Assembly: GCF_010729895.1 (NCBI RefSeq)
Contig: NZ_AP022612.1
Location: forward strand, 124,001-188,000
From: Mycolicibacterium confluentis
GTDB lineage: Bacteria > Actinomycetota > Actinomycetes > Mycobacteriales > Mycobacteriaceae
Length of the DNA stretch: 64,000 bases
Direction: 5' to 3'
Below, one piece after another: positions 16,770 through 26,413 of this stretch; position 1 is the stretch's first letter, and each line of letters opens with the position of its first letter. The translations under genes were made by a program, and so were the position numbers. A model generated the notes under the pieces. The model saw only the letters and a list, made by a program, of their open reading frames with translations, was not told where the DNA came from and made no database searches.

Positions 16770-17555
16770 ATGCTCGATGCTCAGACGCGTGCCGAGTTGG
16801 CCGCAGCGCTCGCCGAGGCGGAGCGCTCCAAGGTCGCGATAGACCCGCTGACCGCGGGCAACCCGGATATCGACGTCGTCGACGCCTACGAGATCCAGCT
16901 GATCAACATCCGCCAGCGGGTCGCCGACGGCGCCAAGGTGGTCGGGCACAAAGTGGGCCTGTCCAGCGAGGCGATGCAGAAGATGATGAACGTGGATGAG
17001 CCCGACTACGGGCATCTCCTCGACGAGATGGAGGTCTACCAGGACGTCCCGGTCGAGGCGGGCAGGTTCCTGTATCCGCGGGTCGAGGTCGAGGTCGGCT
17101 TCATTCTGGCCGATGACCTGCCCGGCGAGGGCTGCACCGAGGACGACGTGCTGGCCGCCACGGCCGCGTTCGTGCCCTCGATCGAACTGATCGACACCCG
17201 CATCAAGAACTGGCAGATCAAACTGTGCGACACGATCGCCGACAACGCGTCGTCGGCGGGTTGGGTGCTGGGCGCCGAGCGAGTGTCGCCGAAAGACATC
17301 GACATCACCGCAATCGACGCCGTGCTCACGTGCAACGGCGAGGTGGTGGCCGAAGGCCGCAGCGATGCGGTGCTCGGAAATCCGGTCACCGCGGTGGCCT
17401 GGTTGGCCCGCAAGGTGGACAGTTTCGGCGTCCGTCTCAAAGCCGGTGACGTGGTTCTCCCGGGGTCCTGCACTCGTGCGATAGATGCACGTCCTGGCGA
17501 CAATTTCGTCGCCGAGTTCACTGGTTTAGGTTCTGTCCGACTGAGTTTCGAGTAG
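16770..17555 (+). CDS. hsaE: 2-hydroxyhexa-2,4-dienoate hydratase HsaE
   Basis: A 261-aa member of the FAH/4-oxalocrotonate decarboxylase-hydratase family. It hydrates 2-hydroxyhexa-2,4-dienoate, derived from steroid ring A, to 4-hydroxy-2-oxohexanoate. Visible family elements: GHKVGLSSEAMQKMMNVDEPDYGHL (split GHKVGLSSEAM / DEPDYGHL), RVEVEVGFIL with metal-binding glutamates, and IELIDTRIKNW. It begins the hsaE-hsaG-hsaF operon, divergent from kstD across a KstR box. Confidence 0.92.
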   Translation: MLDAQTRAELAAALAEAERSKVAIDPLTAGNPDIDVVDAYEIQLINIRQRVADGAKVVGHKVGLSSEAMQKMMNVDEPDYGHLLDEMEVYQDVPVEAGRFLYPRVEVEVGFILADDLPGEGCTEDDVLAATAAFVPSIELIDTRIKNWQIKLCDTIADNASSAGWVLGAERVSPKDIDITAIDAVLTCNGEVVAEGRSDAVLGNPVTAVAWLARKVDSFGVRLKAGDVVLPGSCTRAIDARPGDNFVAEFTGLGSVRLSFE

Positions 17556-17567
17556 GGGGCCGTTTAT

Positions 17568-18485
17568 ATGGCTGCGAAGGCATCTGTCGCGATCGTCGGA
17601 TCCGGCAACATCAGTACCGATCTTCTGTACAAGCTTCTGCGCTCCGAGTGGCTTGAGCCGCGGTGGATGATCGGCATCGACCCGGAGTCCGAGGGGTTGG
17701 CGCGGGCCCGCAAGCTGGGTTTGGAGACCAGCCACGAGGGCGTGGACTGGCTTCTGGCGCAGAGTGAGCTGCCGGATCTGGTCTTCGAGGCCACCAGCGC
17801 GTATGTGCATCGGGATGCCGCACCCCGGTACGCCGAGGCGGGCATCCGGGCCATCGACCTGACGCCGGCCGCCGTGGGTCCGGGCGTGATCCCGCCGGCG
17901 AACCTGCGGGCTCATCTGGACGCCCCGAACGTCAACATGGTGACGTGCGGTGGGCAGGCGACGATTCCGATCGTCTACGCCGTCAGCCGTGTCGTCGACG
18001 TGCCGTATGCCGAGATCGTCGCGTCGGTGTCGTCGGCCTCGGCAGGCCCGGGCACGCGCGCCAACATCGACGAGTTCACCAAGACCACCAGCGCCGGCGT
18101 GCAGAACATCGGTGGGGCGGCCCGGGGCAAGGCGATCATCATCCTCAACCCGGCGGACCCGCCGATGATCATGCGCGACACGATCTTCGCCGCGATCCCC
18201 GAGGACGCCGACCACGCCGCGATCACCCAGTCCATCAAGGATGTCGTGGCCGAGGTGCAGACCTACGTGCCGGGATACCGGCTGCTCAACGAACCGCAGT
18301 TCGACGAACCGTCGGTGGTCAACGGCGGCAATCACGTCGTCACGACCTTCATCGAAGTGGAGGGTGCCGGTGACTACCTGCCGCCGTACGCTGGAAATCT
18401 GGACATCATGACCGCCGCGGCGACCAAGGTGGGCGAAGAAATAGCCAGGGAACGTGCTTCGATTTCGGAAGGGGCGCAGGCATGA
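17568..18485 (+). CDS. hsaG: Acylating propionaldehyde dehydrogenase HsaG
   Basis: A 305-aa CoA-dependent aldehyde dehydrogenase of the BphJ/DmpF type. The N-terminal Rossmann motif [18 protein letters not shown] is followed by the catalytic cysteine in [12 protein letters not shown] (~127). It converts the propanal released by HsaF to propionyl-CoA. It ends in an ATGA overlap with hsaF. HsaF and HsaG form a channelling complex, which agrees with the coupling. Confidence 0.93.
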   Translation: MAAKASVAIVGSGNISTDLLYKLLRSEWLEPRWMIGIDPESEGLARARKLGLETSHEGVDWLLAQSELPDLVFEATSAYVHRDAAPRYAEAGIRAIDLTPAAVGPGVIPPANLRAHLDAPNVNMVTCGGQATIPIVYAVSRVVDVPYAEIVASVSSASAGPGTRANIDEFTKTTSAGVQNIGGAARGKAIIILNPADPPMIMRDTIFAAIPEDADHAAITQSIKDVVAEVQTYVPGYRLLNEPQFDEPSVVNGGNHVVTTFIEVEGAGDYLPPYAGNLDIMTAAATKVGEEIARERASISEGAQA

Positions 18486-19540
18486 GCGCCGACGGGGTTT
18501 ACTTCAACCCGATGTGGGACGTCCGGATGACGGATACGTCTCTGCGTGACGGGTCGCATCACAAACGGCACCAGTTCACCAAGGATGAGATCGGTGCCAT
18601 CGTGGCGGCCCTGGACACCGCGGGTGTGCCGGTCATCGAGGTCACCCACGGTGACGGCCTGGGCGGGTCGAGCTTCAACTACGGGTTCTCCAAGACCCCG
18701 GAGCAGGAGTTGATCAAGCTGGCGGCCGAGACCGCCAAGGAGGCCAAGATCGCCTTCCTGATGCTGCCCGGAGTGGGCACCAAGGAGGACATCAAGGAGG
18801 CCCAGAACAATGGCGGATCGATCTGCCGCATCGCGACGCACTGCACCGAGGCCGACGTCTCGATCCAGCACTTCGGGCTCGCCCGTGAGCTGGGCCTCGA
18901 GACCGTCGGGTTCCTGATGATGAGCCACACCATCTCGCCGGAGAAGCTGGCCAAGCAGGCCCGCATCATGGCCGACGCCGGCTGCCAGTGCGTCTATGTC
19001 GTGGACTCCGCGGGTGCGCTGGTGCTCGAAGGTGTCGCCGACCGGGTGTCGGCTCTGGTCGCCGAACTCGGTGACGACGCGCAGGTGGGCTTCCACGGTC
19101 ACGAGAATCTCGGTCTGGGCGTGGCGAATTCGATCGAGGCCGTCCGTGCGGGAGCGAAGCAGATCGACGGATCGTGCCGTCGGTTCGGAGCAGGGGCGGG
19201 CAATGCACCGGTCGAGGCGTTGATCGGCGTGTTCGACAAGATCGGCGTCAAGACCGGCATCGACTTCTTCGACATCGCGGATGCCGCCGAAGAGGTCGTC
19301 GCCCCGGCGATGCCCGCCGAGTGCCTGCTCGACCGCAACGCGCTGATCATGGGGTACTCGGGTGTGTACTCGAGCTTCCTCAAGCACGCGATCCGCCAGT
19401 CCGAGCGCTATGGCGTGCCCGCGCACCAACTGCTGCACCGCGCGGGTCAGCGCAAGCTCATCGGCGGCCAGGAGGATCAGCTGATCGACATCGCGCTGGA
19501 GATCAAGCGCGAGCAGGACGAGGCCGCCGCCGCGCACTGA
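18482..19540 (+). CDS. hsaF: 4-hydroxy-2-oxohexanoate aldolase HsaF
   Basis: A 352-aa class II (metal-dependent) aldolase of the DmpG/BphI/HMGL-like family. The metal and substrate motif [17 protein letters not shown] is at ~16-32, VDSAGALV in the barrel, and the metal-binding HGHENLG at ~207. It splits 4-hydroxy-2-oxohexanoate to pyruvate and propanal. Third gene of the hsaEGF operon, which a large hairpin ends. Confidence 0.93.
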   Translation: MSADGVYFNPMWDVRMTDTSLRDGSHHKRHQFTKDEIGAIVAALDTAGVPVIEVTHGDGLGGSSFNYGFSKTPEQELIKLAAETAKEAKIAFLMLPGVGTKEDIKEAQNNGGSICRIATHCTEADVSIQHFGLARELGLETVGFLMMSHTISPEKLAKQARIMADAGCQCVYVVDSAGALVLEGVADRVSALVAELGDDAQVGFHGHENLGLGVANSIEAVRAGAKQIDGSCRRFGAGAGNAPVEALIGVFDKIGVKTGIDFFDIADAAEEVVAPAMPAECLLDRNALIMGYSGVYSSFLKHAIRQSERYGVPAHQLLHRAGQRKLIGGQEDQLIDIALEIKREQDEAAAAH

Positions 19541-19565
19541 GCCCTCACCGCGTCAACATCCCGTC

Positions 19566-19618
19566 AGCGCGCATTGACGTACGGTTTCCGGCACGAAACC
19601 TGTACGTCAGTGCGCGCT
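19566..19618 (+). terminator. Hairpin after hsaF
   Basis: A 17-bp stem AGCGCGCATTGACGTAC / GTACGTCAGTGCGCGCT with one mismatch, and a loop that itself can fold (GGTTT...AAACC). It lies 25 bp after the hsaF stop. No T-tract follows. Confidence 0.65.
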
Positions 19619-19678
19619 CGGCGGTAGGGGGACGGTGCACGGTTCGCCATGTCCGAGTCACCCGGCAGGATGGGTCTC

Positions 19679-21754
19679 ATGGCCACCCGTGAACACGCCC
19701 AGTCGATACTCGAACAACTGGCCGGTCCCACCGCGACACTGCGCGATGACCAGTGGAGTGCTATCGAGGCACTGGTGGTCCAGCGGCGTCAGGCCCTGGT
19801 CGTGCAGCGCACGGGATGGGGCAAATCTGCGGTGTACTTCATCGCGGCCAAACTGCTGCGCAGCGCGGGTCTGGGCCCCACAGTGATCGTGTCGCCCCTG
19901 CTTGCGCTGATGCGCAACCAGGTGGCCGCCGCCGAGCGTGCTGGCGTCCGGGCAGCCACGATCAACTCCGGCAACGTCACCGAGTGGGATGCGATCCATC
20001 AGCAGGTTGCCGACGGCGGACTCGATGTTCTGCTGGTCAGCCCGGAACGGTTGAACAACCCGGACTTCCGTGACAACGTGCTGCCCGCCCTGGCATCCGA
20101 CGCCGGTCTCGTGGTGGTGGACGAGGCGCACTGTGTGTCGGACTGGGGCCATGACTTCCGTCCCGATTATCGACGCATCAGGACTCTGATCTCCGAATTG
20201 GGTTCCAACATACCGGTTCTCGCCACCACCGCGACGGCCAACGATCGCGTCGTCACCGACGTGGCGGCCCAACTTGGGGTGGGTGGTCGCGACACCCTGG
20301 TGCTGCGCGGCGGCCTGGACCGTGAGTCACTGCGGCTGTCGGTGGTCAAAGCGGGCAATCCAGCCCAGCGGTCGGCATGGCTTGCCGCCCAACTGGATTC
20401 ACTGCCCGGGTCGGGCATCATCTACACACTCACGGTGGCGCAGGCGAACGACGTCGCGGCCCTGCTGGCCGAACAGGGACACAAGGTGGCGGCCTACACC
20501 GGGTCCACCGACACCACGGAACGCGAACAGCTCGAATCCGACCTGCTCGGCAACAGGGTTAAGGCGCTGGTCGAGACGTCTGCCCTCGGTATGGGCTTCG
20601 ACAAGCCCGACCTCGGTTTCGTGGTGCACCTCGGCGCACCGTCGTCGCCCATCGCCTACTACCAGCAGGTGGGCCGCGCGGGTCGTGCCACCGACAGTGC
20701 CGAGGTGATTCTGCTTCCTGGGACCGAGGACCAGGACGTGTGGCGCTATTTTGCTTCGGTGGCGTTTCCGTCAGAAACCCTGGTGCGCAGTGTACTTCAC
20801 GCCCTGGACACTGACAGGCCGCAGTCCACGCCGGCGCTGGAGAGTCAGGTTGACCTGAACCGGTCGAGGCTCGAGATGGTGCTCAAGGTGCTCGACGTCG
20901 ATGGTGCGGTGCGCCGGGTCAAAGGCGGCTGGGTCGCCACGGGCGAACCCTGGACGTATGACGAGGAGCGGTACCGAGCGCTCGACGCGGCCCGCCGCCG
21001 CGAACAGCAGGCCATGCTCGACTATCAGAACACCGACGGCTGCCGGATGGCGTTTCTGCGCGGCCAACTCGACGACCCCGAGCTGGCACCTGGCGATCGG
21101 TGCGGGCGCTGCGACAACTGCACGGGTGCGCGCTACCAGGGTGCGGTCGATGAGGCGACGCTGGCCGCGACGGTCGAACGCCTGCAACGTCCCGGTGTCG
21201 AGGTGGCGCCCCGCAAGCAGTGGCCGACGGGGCTCGCGGCGCTGGGGCTGGAGTGGTCGGGGCGGATCACCGACGGGGCTGCCCCCGGCCGAGCCATCGG
21301 CAGGCTGACCGACCTGGGCTGGGGTGCGAGGCTGCGCAAGCTGCTGGCCGAACCCGACCGCGAGGTGCCCGACGACATCGTGCAGGCGGCGATCGCGGTG
21401 CTCAAGGCCTGGAACTGGTCCACCCGCCCGGTCGCGGTCATCGGACTGGATTCGCAGACCCATCCGCTGCTCATCTCGTCGACGGTGCAGCGCCTTGCGC
21501 AGGTGGGCAGGCTGGCTGATCTGGGCACGCTGCGCTATCGGCCGGACCGGCGACCGGTCACCGCGGCGAATTCGGCGTATCGGGTGGCGGCCTTGAACGG
21601 GTCCTGGGAGTGCCCTGACCTGGATGTTCACGGTCCGGTCCTGCTGGTCGACGATATGACGGACACCGGCTGGACACTGACGATGGCGGCCCGCCAACTG
21701 CGCCGGGCCGGGGTGCCGGAGGTGCTGCCGCTGGTGCTGGCCAGCACCAGCTGA
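19679..21754 (+). CDS. RecQ-like ATP-dependent DNA helicase with C-terminal PRTase-like domain
   Basis: A 691-aa SF2 helicase of the RecQ type. Walker A RTGWGKSAVYF (~41-51), DEAH box VVVDEAHCVSDWGHDFRPDY, TATAND (motif III), QVGRAGR (motif VI), and an RQC zinc-type cysteine set (C in TDGCRMAFLR, then CGRCDNC). Beyond the helicase core, the last ~150 residues hold PVAVIGLDSQTHPLL and VLLVDDMTDTGWTLTMAARQL, which match the PRPP-binding loop of type I phosphoribosyltransferases. Such RecQ-PRTase fusions occur in actinobacteria and M. tuberculosis lacks RecQ. The start could also be ATG 19649 or 19670. Not part of the steroid operon. Confidence 0.85.
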   Translation: MATREHAQSILEQLAGPTATLRDDQWSAIEALVVQRRQALVVQRTGWGKSAVYFIAAKLLRSAGLGPTVIVSPLLALMRNQVAAAERAGVRAATINSGNVTEWDAIHQQVADGGLDVLLVSPERLNNPDFRDNVLPALASDAGLVVVDEAHCVSDWGHDFRPDYRRIRTLISELGSNIPVLATTATANDRVVTDVAAQLGVGGRDTLVLRGGLDRESLRLSVVKAGNPAQRSAWLAAQLDSLPGSGIIYTLTVAQANDVAALLAEQGHKVAAYTGSTDTTEREQLESDLLGNRVKALVETSALGMGFDKPDLGFVVHLGAPSSPIAYYQQVGRAGRATDSAEVILLPGTEDQDVWRYFASVAFPSETLVRSVLHALDTDRPQSTPALESQVDLNRSRLEMVLKVLDVDGAVRRVKGGWVATGEPWTYDEERYRALDAARRREQQAMLDYQNTDGCRMAFLRGQLDDPELAPGDRCGRCDNCTGARYQGAVDEATLAATVERLQRPGVEVAPRKQWPTGLAALGLEWSGRITDGAAPGRAIGRLTDLGWGARLRKLLAEPDREVPDDIVQAAIAVLKAWNWSTRPVAVIGLDSQTHPLLISSTVQRLAQVGRLADLGTLRYRPDRRPVTAANSAYRVAALNGSWECPDLDVHGPVLLVDDMTDTGWTLTMAARQLRRAGVPEVLPLVLASTS

Positions 21755-21763
21755 GCCCTTCCG

Positions 21764-21838
21764 AGGTCAGCGTGTGCGGATCCGGGCCGGAACTGCGCTG
21801 CATCCGCACACGCGCCATCACGGAACCGACGCTGACCT
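21764..21838. terminator. Nested palindromes after the RecQ-like gene
   Basis: Inner stem GCGTGTGCGGAT (21770-21781) / ATCCGCACACGC (21802-21813). Outer stem AGGTCAGCGT (21764-21773) / ACGCTGACCT (21829-21838). The left arms overlap by 4 nt, so the two hairpins compete or stack. It probably serves as terminator. No T-tract is seen. Confidence 0.55.
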
Positions 21839-21934
21839 GCGAGGTGTTTGGCGCTGCGGTGTTCGGGTAGGCGTGGAGTCGGGTCGGGGAAGTGGCTTGG
21901 ACCAATCGAGTCACGAAACGACAAGGAGCATCCC

Positions 21935-22345
21935 ATGCGAGCAACCAAGACGACTGTGTACCGCGGCCTGGCCGGCATCTTCGCCGGCGGCCTGCTCGGA
22001 GCAGCCGCCAGCGCCACCATCGCGCTGCCCGCGGCTGGTGCGGCCCCGGACACCACCGCGACAGACGCCAACTGCAACGCGAGTGCCGTTGCGACCACCG
22101 TGAGCTCGGTGTCGCAGTCGGTCGGCAACTACCTCGCCTCCAACCCGGAGGCGGATAAGGCGTTGACTGACATCGCGAAGCAGCCCGCCGACCAGGCGGA
22201 GACCGCGTATGAGGCGTATTTCGAGAAGAACCCGGCCGTGGCCGACGAACTGCGGATCATCCAGCAGCCGGTCCGTGACCTGAACGCGCAGTGCGACATT
22301 CAGGTGATGCCGTCGACGGCCATCGAGGCCCTCGAGTCGATCTGA
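21935..22345 (+). CDS. Small secreted hemophore-related protein
   Basis: A 136-aa protein with a clear signal peptide (charged MRATKTTVYR, hydrophobic core, cleavage after about ...PAAGA-AP near residue 38) and two conserved cysteines in NCNASA (~53) and AQCDIQ (~121). The mature part is mostly helical. This matches the mycobacterial heme-binding/hemophore-related family (Rv0203-like). AAGGAG at 21923-21928 supports the start. The function, heme capture in the envelope, is inferred from family resemblance and no iron-regulated operator was seen. Confidence 0.7.
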   Translation: MRATKTTVYRGLAGIFAGGLLGAAASATIALPAAGAAPDTTATDANCNASAVATTVSSVSQSVGNYLASNPEADKALTDIAKQPADQAETAYEAYFEKNPAVADELRIIQQPVRDLNAQCDIQVMPSTAIEALESI

Positions 22346-22350
22346 TGCCC

Positions 22351-22385
22351 GTGTGCCCCCACCCGCAGTGCGGGTGGGGGCACAC
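22351..22385. terminator. Bidirectional terminator
   Basis: A perfect 16-bp stem GTGTGCCCCCACCCGC / GCGGGTGGGGGCACAC with a 3-nt loop, in the 52-bp gap between convergent genes. Confidence 0.85.
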
Positions 22386-22397
22386 TTGCGTCAATCC

Positions 22398-25376
22398 CTA
22401 GAGGACCGACGGGGTCGTCGTGAACACCGCGTTGTAGCCCGTGTCCTCGCCCGGTGTGGAGATTGTCTGCTTCGTTCCACCACCGTTTGACCAATTGCCG
22501 TATACCACTTGGCCGTTGATCGTCTGCGGTGACGGGATGTCGATCTCGCGCACCACACCGACGACCGCGGTCTCGGTGTAGGTGCCCTTATGCGGCACCC
22601 CGTCGATCGTGTAGACCGCGTCCGGGTTGTTGCTGCCGAACGTCAACTCCACCAGGTTCGGGTAGATGAACGTGCTCTTGGTGGTCGACAGGCCCTCACT
22701 GTCGGTGACGGTGAGCTTGATCTCGTAATAGGTGGTGTCGACGTTGTGATTACTGGTCGACAGGTACACCGAACCGTTGGGGCCGACGATGTTGTCCTGG
22801 TATGGGTGGACGTGATCGGCGTGATGGAAGATCACGGTCCACTTGTAGGCGCTGTCAGGAAGAGTGTCGTCCTCGGCGTCGGTCGCCGTGGCTCCGAACG
22901 TGACGGTCTGGCCCGCGTTGTACTTGCCGTCGCCGACGGACGTCGTGATGTCGACGTCGGGCGGGGTGTTGCCGACGTGAACGATCTGCGTTGCCGTGCC
23001 GGTCTTCTCACCATCGGTGACCGTCAGGATGACGGTGTACTTGTCCTTGGTGGTGTAGGTGTGCGTCGGGTTGGCATCGGTCGACGTGTTGCCGTCACCG
23101 AAGTCCCAGCTGTAGCTCAGCGGCTGGCCCTCAGGATCCTTCGACCCGCCTGACGAGAACTGGACTTCCAGGGGCGTCGCACCGTAGTTTGGCGTGGCCG
23201 TGATGACCGCGGTCGGAGCTCGGTTGCCGCCCGACGGCGTGATCTTGTACAGCTCACCGGGATAGATGTTGAGCTGGTACAGGCTCTCGTCGCTGCCGGG
23301 ACCCTGCAGCAGCTGGATGGCCGTGCCTGCCTCGGAATCGAAAGTCTCCACGCTGAGCAGGTTGTGGTAGGTCGAATCGAAGGTCAGCACCTTGATCCAG
23401 TGCAGCGTGTAGTCCGCCACGAACACCTTGTTGGTGTACTCGTCGCCGATGGCTGATCCCGTGTAGACCATCACTCCGGTGATCGAGCCGGCGCGGGCGG
23501 GCTCAGGGGTGTGCGGGTAGGCCCAGATCGGGTCGACGTAGTTGCAGGAGTCGCAGTCGCTGACACCCTCGGCGCCGGGCCAACCGTAGTTCTTACCGGC
23601 CTCGACGAGATTCAGTTCCTCCCAGGCGAAGTCACCCACGTCGGCGACCAGCAGTTGGCCGGTCGGGGTGAACACCATTCGGAAGGGGTTGCGGAACCCG
23701 AGGGCATAGATCTCGCTGCGAGCGCCTTCCAGATCGACGAAGGGGTTGTCGTCGGGGATGGTGCCGTCGGGGTTGATCCGGAGGATCTTGCCGTACAGCT
23801 TGGTCATGTCCTGCGCGCTGCCGTTTTCGCTGTTGTCGCCGATGGCCCAGTAGATCTTGCCGTCAGGCCCGAACAGCACCGCGTTGCCGTGGTGCATAGC
23901 ACCCGACCCGGGGATGACGATCAGGTCGAAGGGGGCATTCTCACCGGAGGTGACGAATGCGTCGTTGGCGATCGTGTACCGAGTGAGCTTGTCCTCCAAC
24001 GCAGGAGTGGTGTACGCGACGTAGACGTAGCCGTTGTTCGCGTAATCCGGGTCCAACTCGATCGCGTTCAGTTCGCGACTGGGCGACGTCGGCACCATGC
24101 CGACCAGAATCGCCGAGCCCGGGTTGTTCGGGTCGACGATCTTCACCGCGCCGGCCTTCTCGGTGATGATGATCCGGCCGTCGGGCAGGAACCGGAAGTC
24201 GGTCGGCTGGTCGAGACCGGCGGCGATCACGATCCGCTCGAGATCCTCCGGGAGGGGGGAGTGCTCAGACGGGTTGGCGCACAGGATGACCTCCTGCAGC
24301 GCGATCGTGACACGGTCGGTCACCTCTTGAACGAATCGCGCGACCTGCGGGATCGCCATGATGCGGTCGAGCTCGCGGCGCACCCATCCGGCCACGGCTG
24401 CCAGCAGGGGGTTCTGGTCGACGGGCGGCAGGCCGCCGTTCCCGGCACCTTCGCCGCTGTTGCCGGTGACGCCGGAGATGACGTCGACGGCTTTCAGAAC
24501 CAGCTTGCAGACACAGACCTTGAGATCCTCGAACGCCTTCGCCGCGGCCTCTTGGAAGGCCTTGGCCTGGGAGTTGATGTGGCTGATGGCATTGTTCAGG
24601 GCCGGCGGCAGTGCCGGTGACGTGGTCAGCGTCGCCAGGGCCGGAGCCACGGCACCTGAATCCAGTTCGTTCTCGACGGCCTGGTGCGCCTCTGGGGCCA
24701 ACTGGCTGGTGAACCGCTCACGGGCAGCGGCCGCGGCGGCCTGAACGCGTTCTGCGAGGGTTCGACGGGCCTCAGGGGCGACGTCCGAGGTCGATCCACC
24801 GGGGACACTCGAGCCCGGGACGATGACGGGCGCCTCCGCGGGCACCTCGGGATCGGTGTCGCCGCCGATGACCGGGACTGACTCGGTGGGCGTGGCGCCG
24901 GAAGGCTGTGCGGCAGCCAGGGCCTTGGCGCGGATGGCGTCCAGCCGCTCGCGCAGCGCGGCCTTCAACTCGGCTCTCTTGAGTGCCGGCCTGGGTCCGG
25001 TGCCCGTCTGCGCGGGTGCGCCGGTCTCGCCGATGTCGGATTCCGGAGCTGCGGCCTCGGCCTGGGTGTTCTCGATCGCGCGCTGAAGGGGCGTCTTGGT
25101 CCACGGCGGCAGTGACGAGATCGAATCCGGCCGCAGTCGCGGTGACCGTCGTGGTGTCTCGCCTGCGGTGGAACCATTTGAACCCGAGCCGGCCGAGTCC
25201 GTCCTGGAGCCGGACACCGAACCACTGGTGCCGTCGTCGGCCCACGCCGCGCCGGGGTTGACGCCGACCGCCACACCGACGCCGAGGGCGACCGCGAGTC
25301 CGCCGACCCTGCCGATGAACTTGGCATAGCTTCCGGGGTCTCCGGAGTGCTGCTGCCGATGGATTGCCGACGCCAT
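22398..25376 (-). CDS. Secreted glucose/sorbosone-dehydrogenase-like propeller protein with PKD domain
   Basis: About 992 aa. An N-terminal export signal runs YAKFIGRVGGLAVALGVGVA...GAAWA-DD (cleavage ~50). A ~300-residue low-complexity Ala/Glu/Pro-rich region follows. Next is a soluble-quinoprotein-type beta-propeller (~385-720: FRFLPDGRIIITEKAG, GAMHHGNAVLFGPDGKIYWAIGD, LYGKILRINPDGTIP, YALGFRNPFRMVF, DVGDFAWEELNLVEAG). A PKD domain follows (FSSGGSKDPEGQPLSYSWDFGDG, ~765-840), then a second beta-rich domain to the end. The PKD and leader point to a cell-wall or extracellular location. ATG 25376 is preferred (weak AGGACAGG upstream). An ATG 14 codons earlier (25418) is possible but adds residues before the signal peptide. 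PQQ use is family inference. Confidence 0.78.
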   Translation of the reverse strand: MASAIHRQQHSGDPGSYAKFIGRVGGLAVALGVGVAVGVNPGAAWADDGTSGSVSGSRTDSAGSGSNGSTAGETPRRSPRLRPDSISSLPPWTKTPLQRAIENTQAEAAAPESDIGETGAPAQTGTGPRPALKRAELKAALRERLDAIRAKALAAAQPSGATPTESVPVIGGDTDPEVPAEAPVIVPGSSVPGGSTSDVAPEARRTLAERVQAAAAAARERFTSQLAPEAHQAVENELDSGAVAPALATLTTSPALPPALNNAISHINSQAKAFQEAAAKAFEDLKVCVCKLVLKAVDVISGVTGNSGEGAGNGGLPPVDQNPLLAAVAGWVRRELDRIMAIPQVARFVQEVTDRVTIALQEVILCANPSEHSPLPEDLERIVIAAGLDQPTDFRFLPDGRIIITEKAGAVKIVDPNNPGSAILVGMVPTSPSRELNAIELDPDYANNGYVYVAYTTPALEDKLTRYTIANDAFVTSGENAPFDLIVIPGSGAMHHGNAVLFGPDGKIYWAIGDNSENGSAQDMTKLYGKILRINPDGTIPDDNPFVDLEGARSEIYALGFRNPFRMVFTPTGQLLVADVGDFAWEELNLVEAGKNYGWPGAEGVSDCDSCNYVDPIWAYPHTPEPARAGSITGVMVYTGSAIGDEYTNKVFVADYTLHWIKVLTFDSTYHNLLSVETFDSEAGTAIQLLQGPGSDESLYQLNIYPGELYKITPSGGNRAPTAVITATPNYGATPLEVQFSSGGSKDPEGQPLSYSWDFGDGNTSTDANPTHTYTTKDKYTVILTVTDGEKTGTATQIVHVGNTPPDVDITTSVGDGKYNAGQTVTFGATATDAEDDTLPDSAYKWTVIFHHADHVHPYQDNIVGPNGSVYLSTSNHNVDTTYYEIKLTVTDSEGLSTTKSTFIYPNLVELTFGSNNPDAVYTIDGVPHKGTYTETAVVGVVREIDIPSPQTINGQVVYGNWSNGGGTKQTISTPGEDTGYNAVFTTTPSVL

Positions 25377-25698
25377 AGACCTGTCCTGCCGTTTGCCTTG
25401 ATGTGGAAATTTCCGCATGCGAAAACTAGGTCATCATCCGGCGCCGTGCGGCATGATCTTGAACCAGCTAAGCCTCGGTATTTGAGCTTTCAAGCACTTC
25501 TACTACGGCTGCGGCGGTGTGGCAAACAAGCGGGCATTCGTCGCGACGGCCCACACGTCCCGATTCGCCCACGATGGCGTAGGTGAAGTTCCGCGAGGCC
25601 CGACCCGCGGGCGTAATCGCAGTTATGGCAAGGCTGACGGTGGATGAGGCCAAAATCGCGGTCGATCCGTGTGGCGTGATCCGGGCCCTGCACTGGCG

Positions 25699-26205
25699 TC
25701 AGAAGTTGTCTGCAATCCAGCTGGTGGTGAAGTCCTGCAGGATGGAGATGCTCTGGATCAGTGAACGGCCCATCAGGTTCTCGATCTGGCCGCCGATCAG
25801 AGGAACCTTGAACTCGACCGTGGCCTTGCACTTCATGCGGGAGCCGTCCGGCGTCGGCACGACTACAGCGGTGCCCGATCCTCCACCCGGTGCCCCATGG
25901 GAGACAGTGCTGATTCTGCCCCGAAACTCGCTGCCATTCACTGGGCTCCACGTCTCCTCCTGCACGACTCGCCACTCCCGGGGGAAGATCTTGGCGACGG
26001 GTCGAGGAAGGCCTTCCGGGCGCAGGTCATTGGCAACCACCGTGAGCACCAGGCCGTTGGAGTCCACGGCGAACTTCTCAAGTCTGGCGGTGCCGCCAAA
26101 CTCTGCGATCCGCGCTAGCCAGTAGTCACGTGTAGCAAATGCGCCATAGATTTGCTCGATACTGGCCGCGGATTCCACTGAGAAGTCGAATGAACGTGGC
26201 ACCAC
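25699..26205 (-). CDS. DUF2505 (SRPBCC-like) protein
   Basis: A 168-aa protein matching the actinobacterial DUF2505 family: PRSFDFSVESAASIEQIYGAF at the start, DYWLARIAEFGG, then TVEFKVPLIGGQIENLMG and the C-terminal helix. The START/SRPBCC fold suggests lipid or polyketide-like ligand binding, but no function is established. It is divergent from the NRPS locus, sharing a 208-bp intergenic region (26206-26413) that is locally AT-richer, with no promoter element I can name. The 280 bp between it and the propeller gene (25419-25698) hold nothing recognisable. Confidence 0.7.
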   Translation of the reverse strand: MVPRSFDFSVESAASIEQIYGAFATRDYWLARIAEFGGTARLEKFAVDSNGLVLTVVANDLRPEGLPRPVAKIFPREWRVVQEETWSPVNGSEFRGRISTVSHGAPGGGSGTAVVVPTPDGSRMKCKATVEFKVPLIGGQIENLMGRSLIQSISILQDFTTSWIADNF

Positions 26206-26413
26206 CCCAGGTTATGGCGAGATTTTTGAATCCGGCGTCGTTTGGCTTGAAAAGTGGCTAGGCTGTTTCACTGCAACATGGAAATTAGTAGCTGGAGGGG
26301 TTCCGAAAGCGGGGGTGGACCGAAGGCGGTCGCGGGGGATGCGGTCTGTTTTTCGGCGCTGTCGAGCGAGGTTTGCGGACCGGCTCCAGGCCTGATCTGG
26401 CGGGGGGCCGTGA

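Noticed and set aside
25419..25698. Small open frames between the propeller gene and the DUF2505 gene
   Set aside because: Short, overlapping on both strands, without ribosome binding sites or recognisable protein character.
26206..26413. Specific -35/-10 promoter for the NRPS operon (TTGAAA at 26247, TAGGCT at 26259)
   Set aside because: The spacing between the boxes does not fit a sigma-A promoter and no conserved pair stands out.
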